DNA of 63,148 nucleotides from Oscillospiraceae bacterium (GTDB taxonomy: Bacteria; Bacillota; Clostridia; Oscillospirales; Acutalibacteraceae), in contig JAISUW010000016.1 of assembly GCA_031271865.1 (NCBI GenBank), positions 1-63,148 on the forward strand, written 5' to 3'. The notes beneath the pieces are model-generated. The model was not told the DNA's origin. It did not search any database and was given only the letters and a program-made list of their open reading frames with translations. Each line of letters opens with the position of its first letter. Position 1 is the first letter of the stretch. Of the stretch, positions 41,708 to 49,186 are shown piece by piece. A program made the translations under genes and the position numbers.

Positions 41708-44629
41708 ATGCTGTTATCCCAGAAAGCCCGTGCGTTGCAAAACGAATACCGGCAACTCGTCAGCCGACCGAACACCCCTTGCGGGAGCTACAACGGCATC
41801 TTCACCCGCTGGGAGAATCCGGTACTGACCCGCGACCATGTGCCGCCGTCTTGGCGCTTTGATATGAATGCCGCCACAAACCCCGGCTGCCAAGAGCGGC
41901 TCCCGGTGAATGCAACATTCAATTCGGGTGCGCTTCTGCATAACGGCGTCTACCATCTGGTCGTCCGGGTGGAAGGCGCGGACCGCAAGAGCTTCTTTGC
42001 CTTGGCGGCATCCACGAAACCCACGGAAGGCTTTGAGTTCCAGTATCCCATCCTCCTGCCGGACACCGAGCCGGACGAAGTGAATGTCTACGATATGCGC
42101 CTGACGCGGCACGAGGACGGCTGGATTTACGGGCTTTTCTGCTCCGAGAGCAAAGACACCTCCACAGAGGAAGCCAAGGCCGACCCCACCGCCGCAAAAG
42201 CCGCCTGCGGCATCTGCCGCACAAAGGACTTCAAAACATGGGAGCGCCTCCCGAACCTACAGAGCAAAAGCCCGCAGCAGCGCAATGTGGTACTCTTCCC
42301 GACTTTCCTCAACGGCAAGTATGCTTTCTTCACCCGCCCACAGGACGGCTTCATCTCCGCCGGCGGTATCAGCTACGCAACTTGTGAGGACATCACCAAC
42401 GCCAAAATCGGCAGGGAGGTCCTTGTCAGCCCCCGCGAGTATCATAAGATTACAGAATCGAAGAACGGCGCGGGTGCCACCCCCATCAAAACCAAAAAGG
42501 GCTGGCTGCACATTGCCCACGGCGTGCGCAACACTGCCGCCGGTCTGCGCTATGTGCTGTATGTCTTCGTCACCGACCTCAAGCAGCCTTGGAAAGTCAC
42601 GGCCGCGCCCTCCGGGTATTTCCTTGCCCCTATGGGCGGCGAACGCGTCGGCGATGTGTCCAATGTCGTGTTTTCCAACGGTGCCGCCTTAGACGAGGAC
42701 ACCGGCGAGCTGACCATTTACTACGCCTCCAGCGACACCAGGCTCCATGCCCTCACCACGACCATCGAGAAGATGCTGGACTACGCCTTCCATACCCCCA
42801 AAGACCCCGGACGTTCCGTTGGCTGCGTCCTCCAGCGCATGGATCTCATCCAAAAGAACGAAGCCCTTTTGGCATATGAGGACTGGCTGGAGATGGTTCC
42901 GATGAACTCCGTCTGGCGCAAGGAATTGGAAGCCCTCACCGCAAAACCCGAGGAGCGCTTTGAGGCGTTCTATAAGGACATTGCGTTCGGCACCGGGGGC
43001 TTGCGTGCCGTCATGGGCCCGGGACGCAACCGCATCAACCACTTTGTGGTAGGGCGCATCACGCAGGGCTTGGCGAACTACCTCAATCGGCACAACCCGG
43101 ACAAGACCCCCCGCGTTTGCATAGCGTTTGACACCCGCAACTACGGCGAGGCCTTTGCCCGGCATACGGCCTCCGTGCTCTGCGCCAACGGCATCAAGGT
43201 CATGCTCTTTGACCAGACGCGCCCGACACCCATGCTCTCCTATGCCGTGCGCAAGCACAAGGCGGATGCCGGCATCGTCATCACAGCCAGCCACAATACC
43301 AAGCGCTACAACGGCTACAAAGTCTACAACGCCACCGGCGGACAGCTTACCGGCGAAGCCGCCAACGAAGTAACCGAAGAGATTGAACGCTTGGACTACT
43401 TCCACGATGTCAAGACCATGGACCGCTCCGAAGCGGAGAACCAAGGCCTCCTCACCCTCATGAAGCGCGAGATGGACGATGCCTACCTCGCCGACCAGAA
43501 GCAGTGGCTTACCCGCCCGAAGTATATCCGCAAGAACGGTAACAAAATCCGCATACTCTATACCCCGCTGCATGGTACGGGCCTCCTGCCCGTGACTTCC
43601 CTGCTGAGCGAGTTGGGCTTCCGCGATGTCCATGTCGTGCGCGAGCAGCGCGATGCGGACGGCGACTTCCCGACAGTCTATAAGCCCAACCCGGAGGACA
43701 AGAATGTGTTCGCCATTGCCTTGGAGCAGGCGAAGTCCCTCAAGCCCGACCTCATCTTCGCCACCGACCCGGATGCCGACCGCTTGGGTGTCCTCTCCAA
43801 AGGAGCCGGCGATGCGTACGAGATTCTCACAGGCACACAACTGGGCGCCCTGCTGACAGACTATATCATCAAGGCCCGCTTGGACTGCGAGAATATGCCC
43901 AAGAACCCCGCCGTGGTCAGCACCATTGTCACCGGCACACTGGCGGAGCATATCTGCAATGCAAACAATGTCAGCTACCATAAAGTCCTCACCGGCTTCA
44001 AGTATATCGGCGAGAAAATGGACGAGTTCAAGCGTACGGATAAGTACAGCTTCCTCTTCGGCTTCGAGGAAAGCTACGGCTACCTCACCGGCGACTCCTG
44101 CCGCGATAAGGACGCTGTCCTGACCTCCGCCTTGGTGTCCGAAGCCGCCCTCTGGTACAAAAACGAGAAAGATATGACCCTCTGGCAGGCCATGCAAGCC
44201 CTCTACGCCGAGTACCGCCCTGTCACGGAGCGATTGCTGGATTATGAGTTCTTGGGCGCCGACGGCATCAAAACCATGTCCGCTTTCATGGACAATGCCC
44301 GCGAGAAAGCCGGCAAGCTGATTAAAGGCGAGAGTGTCACTTTCATAGAGGATTACCTCACCGGCGAGCGCACCGATATGTCCACCGGCGAGCAGATAAA
44401 GCTCACCCTCCCGAAATCCAATGTCCTCAAACTATTCTTTGCCGACGGCGCTTGGCTTGTCCTGCGCCCCTCCGGCACGGAACCGAAACTGAAACTCTAC
44501 CTCTGCACCGATAACGCTTTCAGCCACGGCGACAGCCTCGCCGATGCCGAGGCAAGGTTAGAAGCCCTGATAGACAAAACCGTAAAGCTCCTCCCGCCCG
44601 ACGCCCGCAAGCACCGTAAGCCCGCTTGA
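41708..44629 (+). CDS. GH130 mannosylglucose phosphorylase fused to phosphohexomutase
   Basis: One 973-residue ORF covers two complete enzymes. Residues 1-385 match GH130 subfamily 1 (4-O-beta-D-mannosyl-D-glucose phosphorylase): [80 protein letters not shown]. Residues about 387-973 are a full PGM2-type phosphoglucomutase/phosphomannomutase: [18 protein letters not shown], catalytic phosphoserine loop [15 protein letters not shown] (Ser528), metal loop [10 protein letters not shown], sugar loop [10 protein letters not shown] and phosphate-binding [11 protein letters not shown]. Predicted sequence: mannosyl-glucose plus phosphate gives glucose and mannose-1-phosphate, which the mutase converts to mannose-6-phosphate for glycolysis. 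AGGAAAGG lies before the ATG. No frameshift or stop separates the halves; a terminator follows. Confidence 0.9.
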   Translation: MLLSQKARALQNEYRQLVSRPNTPCGSYNGIFTRWENPVLTRDHVPPSWRFDMNAATNPGCQERLPVNATFNSGALLHNGVYHLVVRVEGADRKSFFALAASTKPTEGFEFQYPILLPDTEPDEVNVYDMRLTRHEDGWIYGLFCSESKDTSTEEAKADPTAAKAACGICRTKDFKTWERLPNLQSKSPQQRNVVLFPTFLNGKYAFFTRPQDGFISAGGISYATCEDITNAKIGREVLVSPREYHKITESKNGAGATPIKTKKGWLHIAHGVRNTAAGLRYVLYVFVTDLKQPWKVTAAPSGYFLAPMGGERVGDVSNVVFSNGAALDEDTGELTIYYASSDTRLHALTTTIEKMLDYAFHTPKDPGRSVGCVLQRMDLIQKNEALLAYEDWLEMVPMNSVWRKELEALTAKPEERFEAFYKDIAFGTGGLRAVMGPGRNRINHFVVGRITQGLANYLNRHNPDKTPRVCIAFDTRNYGEAFARHTASVLCANGIKVMLFDQTRPTPMLSYAVRKHKADAGIVITASHNTKRYNGYKVYNATGGQLTGEAANEVTEEIERLDYFHDVKTMDRSEAENQGLLTLMKREMDDAYLADQKQWLTRPKYIRKNGNKIRILYTPLHGTGLLPVTSLLSELGFRDVHVVREQRDADGDFPTVYKPNPEDKNVFAIALEQAKSLKPDLIFATDPDADRLGVLSKGAGDAYEILTGTQLGALLTDYIIKARLDCENMPKNPAVVSTIVTGTLAEHICNANNVSYHKVLTGFKYIGEKMDEFKRTDKYSFLFGFEESYGYLTGDSCRDKDAVLTSALVSEAALWYKNEKDMTLWQAMQALYAEYRPVTERLLDYEFLGADGIKTMSAFMDNAREKAGKLIKGESVTFIEDYLTGERTDMSTGEQIKLTLPKSNVLKLFFADGAWLVLRPSGTEPKLKLYLCTDNAFSHGDSLADAEARLEALIDKTVKLLPPDARKHRKPA

Positions 44630-44647
44630 GACCGGGGTAAGGGAACA

Positions 44648-44683
44648 CAGCGGTCCGCTTTCTTCAGCGGACCGCTGTTTTTC
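44648..44683 (+). terminator. Rho-independent terminator of the GH130-mutase operon
   Basis: CAGCGGTCCGCT pairs with AGCGGACCGCTG and is followed by TTTTTCGTT, about 20 bases after the stop. Confidence 0.9.
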
Positions 44684-44728
44684 GTTGCCGCAGCATCAGC
44701 GCCAAGGGCGCCTCACGTTCGTGCATTT

Positions 44729-44904
44729 TATGATTATGTAGTTTCTTCAGCATTACAAAATGGCTATATATAATGAATATGAGAGATGGATGATTTCATA
44801 ACCGGGGGGTGAATTCCAATTCACCCCCCTTAAAGCCGTTACACCGTTCCATGCAGGCATTTGACAGCAACAGATTCGCTTGCTGAACAAACTACATAAT
44901 TCTA
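44729..44904. mobile_element. 176-bp miniature element, copy 2
   Basis: Left end TATGATTATGTAGTTTCTTC, right end GAACAAACTACATAATTCTA (inverted, imperfect), central hairpin GGGGGGTGAATT/AATTCACCCCCC at 44804-44829. It is almost identical to copy 3, only 61 bases away, and the same length as all copies. It encodes no transposase; a short minus-strand ORF in it is shared with copy 3 and is probably by chance. It lies just past the GH130-mutase terminator. Copies 2 and 3, the terminators and AT-rich filler explain the gene-free stretch 44630-45298. Confidence 0.85.
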
Positions 44905-44965
44905 AATCCGGCAGTCCGTCGCACGCAGCTGCGCCCGCACATCCGCTCCGGCACAATTTGAATTT

Positions 44966-45141
44966 TATGACTATGTAGTTTCTTCAGCATTACAAAATGG
45001 CTATATATAATGAATATAAGAGATGGATGATTTCAAAATCGGGGGGTGAATTCCGATTCACCCCCCTTAAAGCCGTTACACCGTTCCATGCAGGCATTTG
45101 ACAGCAACAGATTCGCTTGCTGAACAAACTACATAATCCTA
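44966..45141. mobile_element. 176-bp miniature element, copy 3
   Basis: Left end TATGACTATGTAGTTTCTTC, right end GAACAAACTACATAATCCTA, central hairpin at 45041-45066. It has the same orientation as copy 2 and differs from it at only a handful of sites, so the pair is a recent tandem insertion or duplication. Confidence 0.85.
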
Positions 45142-45204
45142 AAATCACAACCGCAACACGATCATACAAATCATGTTCTCGAACGTATGCACCCACAAAC
45201 AAAT

Positions 45205-45238
45205 GCAACTAAAAGCAAGGGCGGCAATCTGCCGCCCC
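45205..45238 (-). terminator. Terminator after the LPXTG-like mini-protein gene
   Basis: On the minus strand GGGCGGC-AGATT-GCCGCCC is followed by TTGCTTTTAG. Confidence 0.65.
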
Positions 45239-45298
45239 CGTTCTACATGGCTTACAAACCCGCGTCACAGCGGAAAGGCACACGGCGTGCGCCTGCGC

Positions 45299-45523
45299 TT
45301 ACTCCTCCGCGGGCGGCTCTGCCGGGCTGTCGGTATCGGCGGGGCTATCGGGCGGCTCTTCCGGTTCGTCATTTTTCCTGCGTTTCGCGAGGAGGAGCCA
45401 AACGATAGCGGCCGCCATAAGCACCAGCAGAACGATAGCGAAGACAGCTAAGATATTGGAGCGGTCGCCGGTAGGCAGCAAGGGTGCAAGGGGCAAGGAG
45501 AAAGCGGTCAGGGGAGCTTGCAT
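45299..45523 (-). CDS. 74-aa single-span protein with LPXTG-like motif
   Basis: I start at the ATG at 45523, about seven bases after GGTGAT; a GTG at 45535 lies on top of the ribosome site. The product is short: MQAPLTAFSLPLAPLLPTGD, then one membrane helix (about 24-45, ILAVFAIVLLVLMAAAIVWL), a KRRK stop-transfer and an acidic Pro/Glu tail. LPTGD + helix + basic residues is the order of a sortase signal, but here almost nothing precedes the motif and the cytoplasmic tail is long, so it may be a remnant, a membrane peptide, or a mini sortase substrate. It follows the frameshifted membrane gene by 22 bases. Confidence 0.55.
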   Translation of the reverse strand: MQAPLTAFSLPLAPLLPTGDRSNILAVFAIVLLVLMAAAIVWLLLAKRRKNDEPEEPPDSPADTDSPAEPPAEE

Positions 45524-45544
45524 AATAGGTATCACCCTTTCAGA

Positions 45545-46779
45545 TTAGTGAGCGGACGCGGGCGCAGCAGGGGAATCCGCCGCAGACGCAGGTACAGATG
45601 TTCGGTATTTGGTAACGATTATTTGTGACACAAAGAGGAAAGCAACGGCGACAGGGAACAGGGAGCGGTAGTAACCGACGGGGCTGATGCGGTAGGCGAC
45701 GGCTAAAACCTGCATATAGGCATACGGAAGAACCATAGGTACGGCAAAGGGATAGACAGAGAGCAAATCCCTCAGGCGCAGGCGTTTGCGCCACAGCCCG
45801 AAGCAAACGAACAGAGCAAGTGCCGCCAACAGGAGCGCAACGATGCGCAAATCCACGCCGCGGGCGGTGAAGTCCAGCATGAGGTGTATGCGGCGCAAAG
45901 GTTCGGGATTGGAGGCGATGGCGGTATGGTGTTTCGCTTGGTAGAGAGCATCGGTAAAAGCGTTCTGACGGCAGATGACAGAGGCAAGCACCCATTTGGC
46001 AAACCACAGCCCGAAGAAAGCGATACCCCAATGCGCCGAGAGGTCCATGGCGTTACGCCAAGAGGGCTTTTCCAAGAGGACATAGATAAGCGGCAAGCAG
46101 AGGGCGGTGAGTGCCATCAGGTTGAGGTCGATATAGGCCGTAAAAGCCCCCACGCAGAAGAAGTACGACGGCAGGCACTTTTGCAGGCGCGGGAAAGCCA
46201 ACAGCACCACGCAGGCGGCGAGGACGGCGAAGTAGCACAGCGAAACCTAAAGCTGAACGGTATCGCCCAGATGTCATAGGCGACATAAGCTACGGTAAAG
46301 AGCACTGCCGTGACTATGCCGTGTTTCTTCGCCGTCAGGCAGAGGAGCAGACCTAAGAGGAGGATGTGTATACCTATGCTGACGGAGCGAATCTGGGCGA
46401 TGTTCAAGAATACCAGGGCGGGGCGCAGGAACACCAGATACCCATACCAGTACCGTGACCGTGCGGGAACCATGGCGGCCTGCAAGGGATTGGAAGAATC
46501 CTCCCCGCGCAGGGCAACCGTCCAAACCAATTCTTCCTCAATCACCTCAACGGTGTGGCCGTCCGCTTCCACCGGCAGAGGCGCTTTCAGACCTTGGACG
46601 GAATTGGTTTCCCGCAGGAATGCGATGGAATCCTCCAGATTGGCCGCGATGCGCCTATCCGGGATGCAGAAAGCAAGGGTCAGCAGACCGGTGAACAGCA
46701 CCAACGCCGCCAAACCGAGGAGTACCATGCGCTTGGCAGTCTTGCCGATGAAGCACAATACTTGCTTTTGCCAAACCAT
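45545..46779 (-). pseudogene. Polytopic membrane protein broken by a frameshift
   Basis: Two overlapping frames make one protein of about 411 residues. The first frame (from ATG 46779, with GGGAG upstream) gives an N-terminal helix, an extracellular region of about 90 residues, and helices up to AYDIWAIPFSF. The second frame resumes from about 46246 (VSLCYFAVLAACVVLLAFPR) with five more helices and ends at 45545 in an Ala/Pro tail. The total of 1235 bases is one short of a multiple of three, so a single-base deletion near 46240-46250 (CTTTAGGTTTCG) would explain it. It could be a real mutation or an assembly error. The family is unknown; the helices with large loops recall glycosyltransferase-C-like or polymer-related proteins. 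Confidence 0.6.
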
Positions 46780-46859
46780 CTTTCAAACTCCCAATCCATT
46801 TCTTGCTTTCGGCTTCGGCGAGCCGGCGAACCGTTTTCAGCCCCTGAACAGTTACCGGT

Positions 46860-48113
46860 TTAAGCCGTCAGGCGCACGAAAGCCTTTTTGCCCTTCTTGA
46901 GGAGGACGGGTTTTGCGGCAAGGGCTTCTTGGGTGAAGGCGAAGTCATAGGTCGTGACTTTCTCGCCATCGGCGGTGACGGAGCCCTGGTCTATGAGGCG
47001 GCGCGCCTCCGACTTGGACTTGGCAAGCGCAGATGCGGTGAGGGCAGTGAGGATTTCCACCGCCCCGCCGGAGAAGTCGAGCTTGCATTCCGGGGCATCG
47101 GCACCGGCGGCACCTCCGCCGAAGAGGGCGCGGGCAGCCTCGCGGGCTTTGGCAGCCTCCACTTCCCCATGGACGGATTTGGTAATCTCGTAGGCGAGGA
47201 GTTCCTTGACGTCATTCAGGGCGGAGCCTTCCAACTGCTCATACGCGGCAATCTGCTCCAGCGGCAGGAAAGTCATCATCTTCATGGTGTGGATAACATC
47301 CGCATCGTCTATGTTGCGCCAGTACTGGAAGAACGCATAGGGCGAGGTCTTCTCCGCCGAAAGCCAGACGGCGTTCCCGGCGGTCTTGCCCATCTTCACT
47401 CCCTGGGAGGTCAGCAGCAGGTTGGAGGTCATGCAGTAGGCGGCTTTGGGAGCGGCGGCGCGCTCCTCCTCCGAGCGGGTCACGGCATCCACGCGGCGAA
47501 TGAGTTCCACGCCGCCGATCATATTGGACCACTGGTCGTCGCCGCCGACTTCCAGAACCACACCCTCCGTACGGTTGAGGTGCAGGAAGTCATAGGACTG
47601 CATGGTCATGTAGCCCATCTCAAAGAACGTTAAGCCCTCCTCCAGGCGCTTCTTGTAGCACTCGGCGGCAAGCATCCGGTTGACGCTGAAGTGTACGCCT
47701 ATGTCGCGCATATAGTCGATGAACTTCATCTGCGAGAGCCAGTCGGCGTTGTTGACTATCTTGCCCTTGCCCTCTGCGAAATCCACGAGCGGCTCCATCT
47801 GCTTCACGAAGCAGGCGATATTGTGATTGATTTCTTCCGCTGTGAGCATCCGCCGCATATCCGTACGCCCGGATGGGTCGCCGATCATGGCAGTCGCCCC
47901 CCCGAAGAGCGCCACGGGGTAATGCCCCTTGCGCTGAAGGTGTTTCATCACAATGGCCTGCACAAAGTGCCCAATGTGCAGGCTGTCCGCCGTCGGGTCA
48001 AAGCCGACATAGAACTTTACCGGCGGTCCCTCCAGCAGCGCTTCTATGGTTTCTTCCGTATCGGTCATCTGGGCAATGAGTCCGCGGGCTTTGAGTTCTT
48101 GGAATAAGGTCAT
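46860..48113 (-). CDS. tyrS: Tyrosyl-tRNA synthetase
   Basis: The 417-residue class I synthetase attaches tyrosine to tRNA-Tyr. The HIGH motif is at residues 46-49 (SLHIGHF), GDPSGRTDMR and EVGGDDQWSNMIGG bind tyrosine and the tRNA, and the KMSKS loop reads KMGKT at about 240. The C-terminal S4-like domain (about 350-417: SKSEARRLIDQGSVTADGEK) binds tRNA. The ATG at 48113 has AGGAG at eight bases. There is no T-box leader: only about 30 bases lie between promoter and start. It is convergent with nothing and followed by the broken membrane gene. Confidence 0.96.
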   Translation of the reverse strand: MTLFQELKARGLIAQMTDTEETIEALLEGPPVKFYVGFDPTADSLHIGHFVQAIVMKHLQRKGHYPVALFGGATAMIGDPSGRTDMRRMLTAEEINHNIACFVKQMEPLVDFAEGKGKIVNNADWLSQMKFIDYMRDIGVHFSVNRMLAAECYKKRLEEGLTFFEMGYMTMQSYDFLHLNRTEGVVLEVGGDDQWSNMIGGVELIRRVDAVTRSEEERAAAPKAAYCMTSNLLLTSQGVKMGKTAGNAVWLSAEKTSPYAFFQYWRNIDDADVIHTMKMMTFLPLEQIAAYEQLEGSALNDVKELLAYEITKSVHGEVEAAKAREAARALFGGGAAGADAPECKLDFSGGAVEILTALTASALAKSKSEARRLIDQGSVTADGEKVTTYDFAFTQEALAAKPVLLKKGKKAFVRLTA

Positions 48114-48144
48114 TGTTTCTTCTCCTATAGGTTCGATAGCTATT

Positions 48145-48173
48145 ATTATACAATAAGCTGCGCAAAAAATCAA
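48145..48173 (-). promoter_or_regulatory. Sigma-A promoter of tyrS
   Basis: Minus strand TTGATT (48168-48173), 17 bases, TATAAT (48145-48150), back to back with the promoter at 48193. Confidence 0.8.
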
Positions 48174-48192
48174 GTGCCTGCAAAAACAATAT

Positions 48193-48221
48193 TTGACAAG
48201 CAAGCGAAAACATGGTATAAT
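48193..48221 (+). promoter_or_regulatory. Consensus sigma-A promoter of the methyltransferase-TerB-ATPase operon
   Basis: TTGACA (48193-48198), 17 bases, TATAAT (48216-48221), 33 bases before the ATG at 48255. Confidence 0.85.
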
Positions 48222-48254
48222 TATAAGATATTAAAATAGGGCAGGTGAGCAGTA

Positions 48255-49154
48255 ATGGCAGCAAACGACTTGATGGATACCCTGCGTTCGGGGGGCGTGC
48301 TCGTCTTTGACGGCGGGTATGGGACGCTGTTTCAGCGTATGGGGCTCCCGGCAGGTGCCTCCCCCGACTTATGGAACACAGAAAACCCGGAGGCTGTGCA
48401 GACCATACATGAAGCGTATGCCCGCGCCGGGTCGCAGATCACCAAGACAAACACGTTCGGCGCGGCACGTTTCGGTGATGCGGCCGCGCGCGAGGAAATC
48501 GTCCGTGCCGGAGTAGCGCTTGCCGTGCAGGCCAGGCAGGCCGTCCCGGAGACGCCGGGCTTTGTCGCCCTGGATCTGGGTCCCTCCGGGCTGATGCTTG
48601 CGCCGTATGGGGACACGGAGGAGGAAGAGGTTGCGGCACTCTACCGCAGCCTGTGCAGCGTCGGGTTGGAATGCGGCGCCGACCTCATACTCATTGAGAC
48701 CATGATGGACCTGGGGGAAGCCCTCGCCGCCCTGAAAGGAGCGAAAGAGGCTCTCGCAGAAAGTTACAAAACGGTAACAAAAAAAATCCCGGTTTTTGTG
48801 ACCATGACCTATGCCGAGGGCGGGCGCACGCTCTTCGGGCAGACCGCCGCCGACTGTGCCGAGGCACTCGAGGAGGCGGATGCCGATGCGATAGGCCTCA
48901 ACTGCGGCGCGGGACCGGAGCTTGCCGCGCAGGTGCTGCCGCAACTGCGCGCCGCTTGCAGTCTGCCGCTGATCGCCAACCCCAATGCCGGTCTGCCGGT
49001 GGTGGCGGACGGCACGGCTTCATACCCCTTGCAGCCGGAGGACTTTGCCGCACAGTTGCTGGAACTGAAAGCACTTGGTGCCTGCGTCTTGGGCGGCTGC
49101 TGCGGCACTTCCCCCACGCACATCGCCGCGCTTGTACAAGCCCTTCGGGCTTAA
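48255..49154 (+). CDS. Homocysteine S-methyltransferase domain protein
   Basis: The 299-residue protein is a complete Hcy-binding domain: VLVFDGGYGTLFQRMGLPAG, TKTNTFGAARFGD, LILIETMMDLGEA, and the three zinc-binding cysteines Cys217 (GLNCGAGP), Cys282 and Cys283 (GGCCGTSP). It resembles the first module of MetH or a stand-alone BhmT/MmuM-like enzyme. The methyl donor cannot be told from sequence: it lacks folate and B12 domains, so it needs either a partner or a donor such as S-methylmethionine. The TerB gene follows after 32 bases. A metabolic gene heading that pair is unexpected and may be chance. Confidence 0.85.
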   Translation: MAANDLMDTLRSGGVLVFDGGYGTLFQRMGLPAGASPDLWNTENPEAVQTIHEAYARAGSQITKTNTFGAARFGDAAAREEIVRAGVALAVQARQAVPETPGFVALDLGPSGLMLAPYGDTEEEEVAALYRSLCSVGLECGADLILIETMMDLGEALAALKGAKEALAESYKTVTKKIPVFVTMTYAEGGRTLFGQTAADCAEALEEADADAIGLNCGAGPELAAQVLPQLRAACSLPLIANPNAGLPVVADGTASYPLQPEDFAAQLLELKALGACVLGGCCGTSPTHIAALVQALRA

Positions 49155-49186
49155 CCCACAGAGTTACTCAAACTAAAGGTGATACG

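Noticed and set aside
42689-44197. 502-residue minus-strand ORF
   Set aside because: It is antisense to the mutase half of the fusion gene; no ribosome site and no recognisable motif.
44753-44956. 67-residue ORF shared with the one at 44990-45208
   Set aside because: Both are carried by the two near-identical miniature elements. They are not present in the diverged copy and have no ribosome site, so coding is unlikely.
48114-48150. T-box leader for tyrS
   Set aside because: Promoter and start codon are only about 30 bases apart, too short for a T-box.
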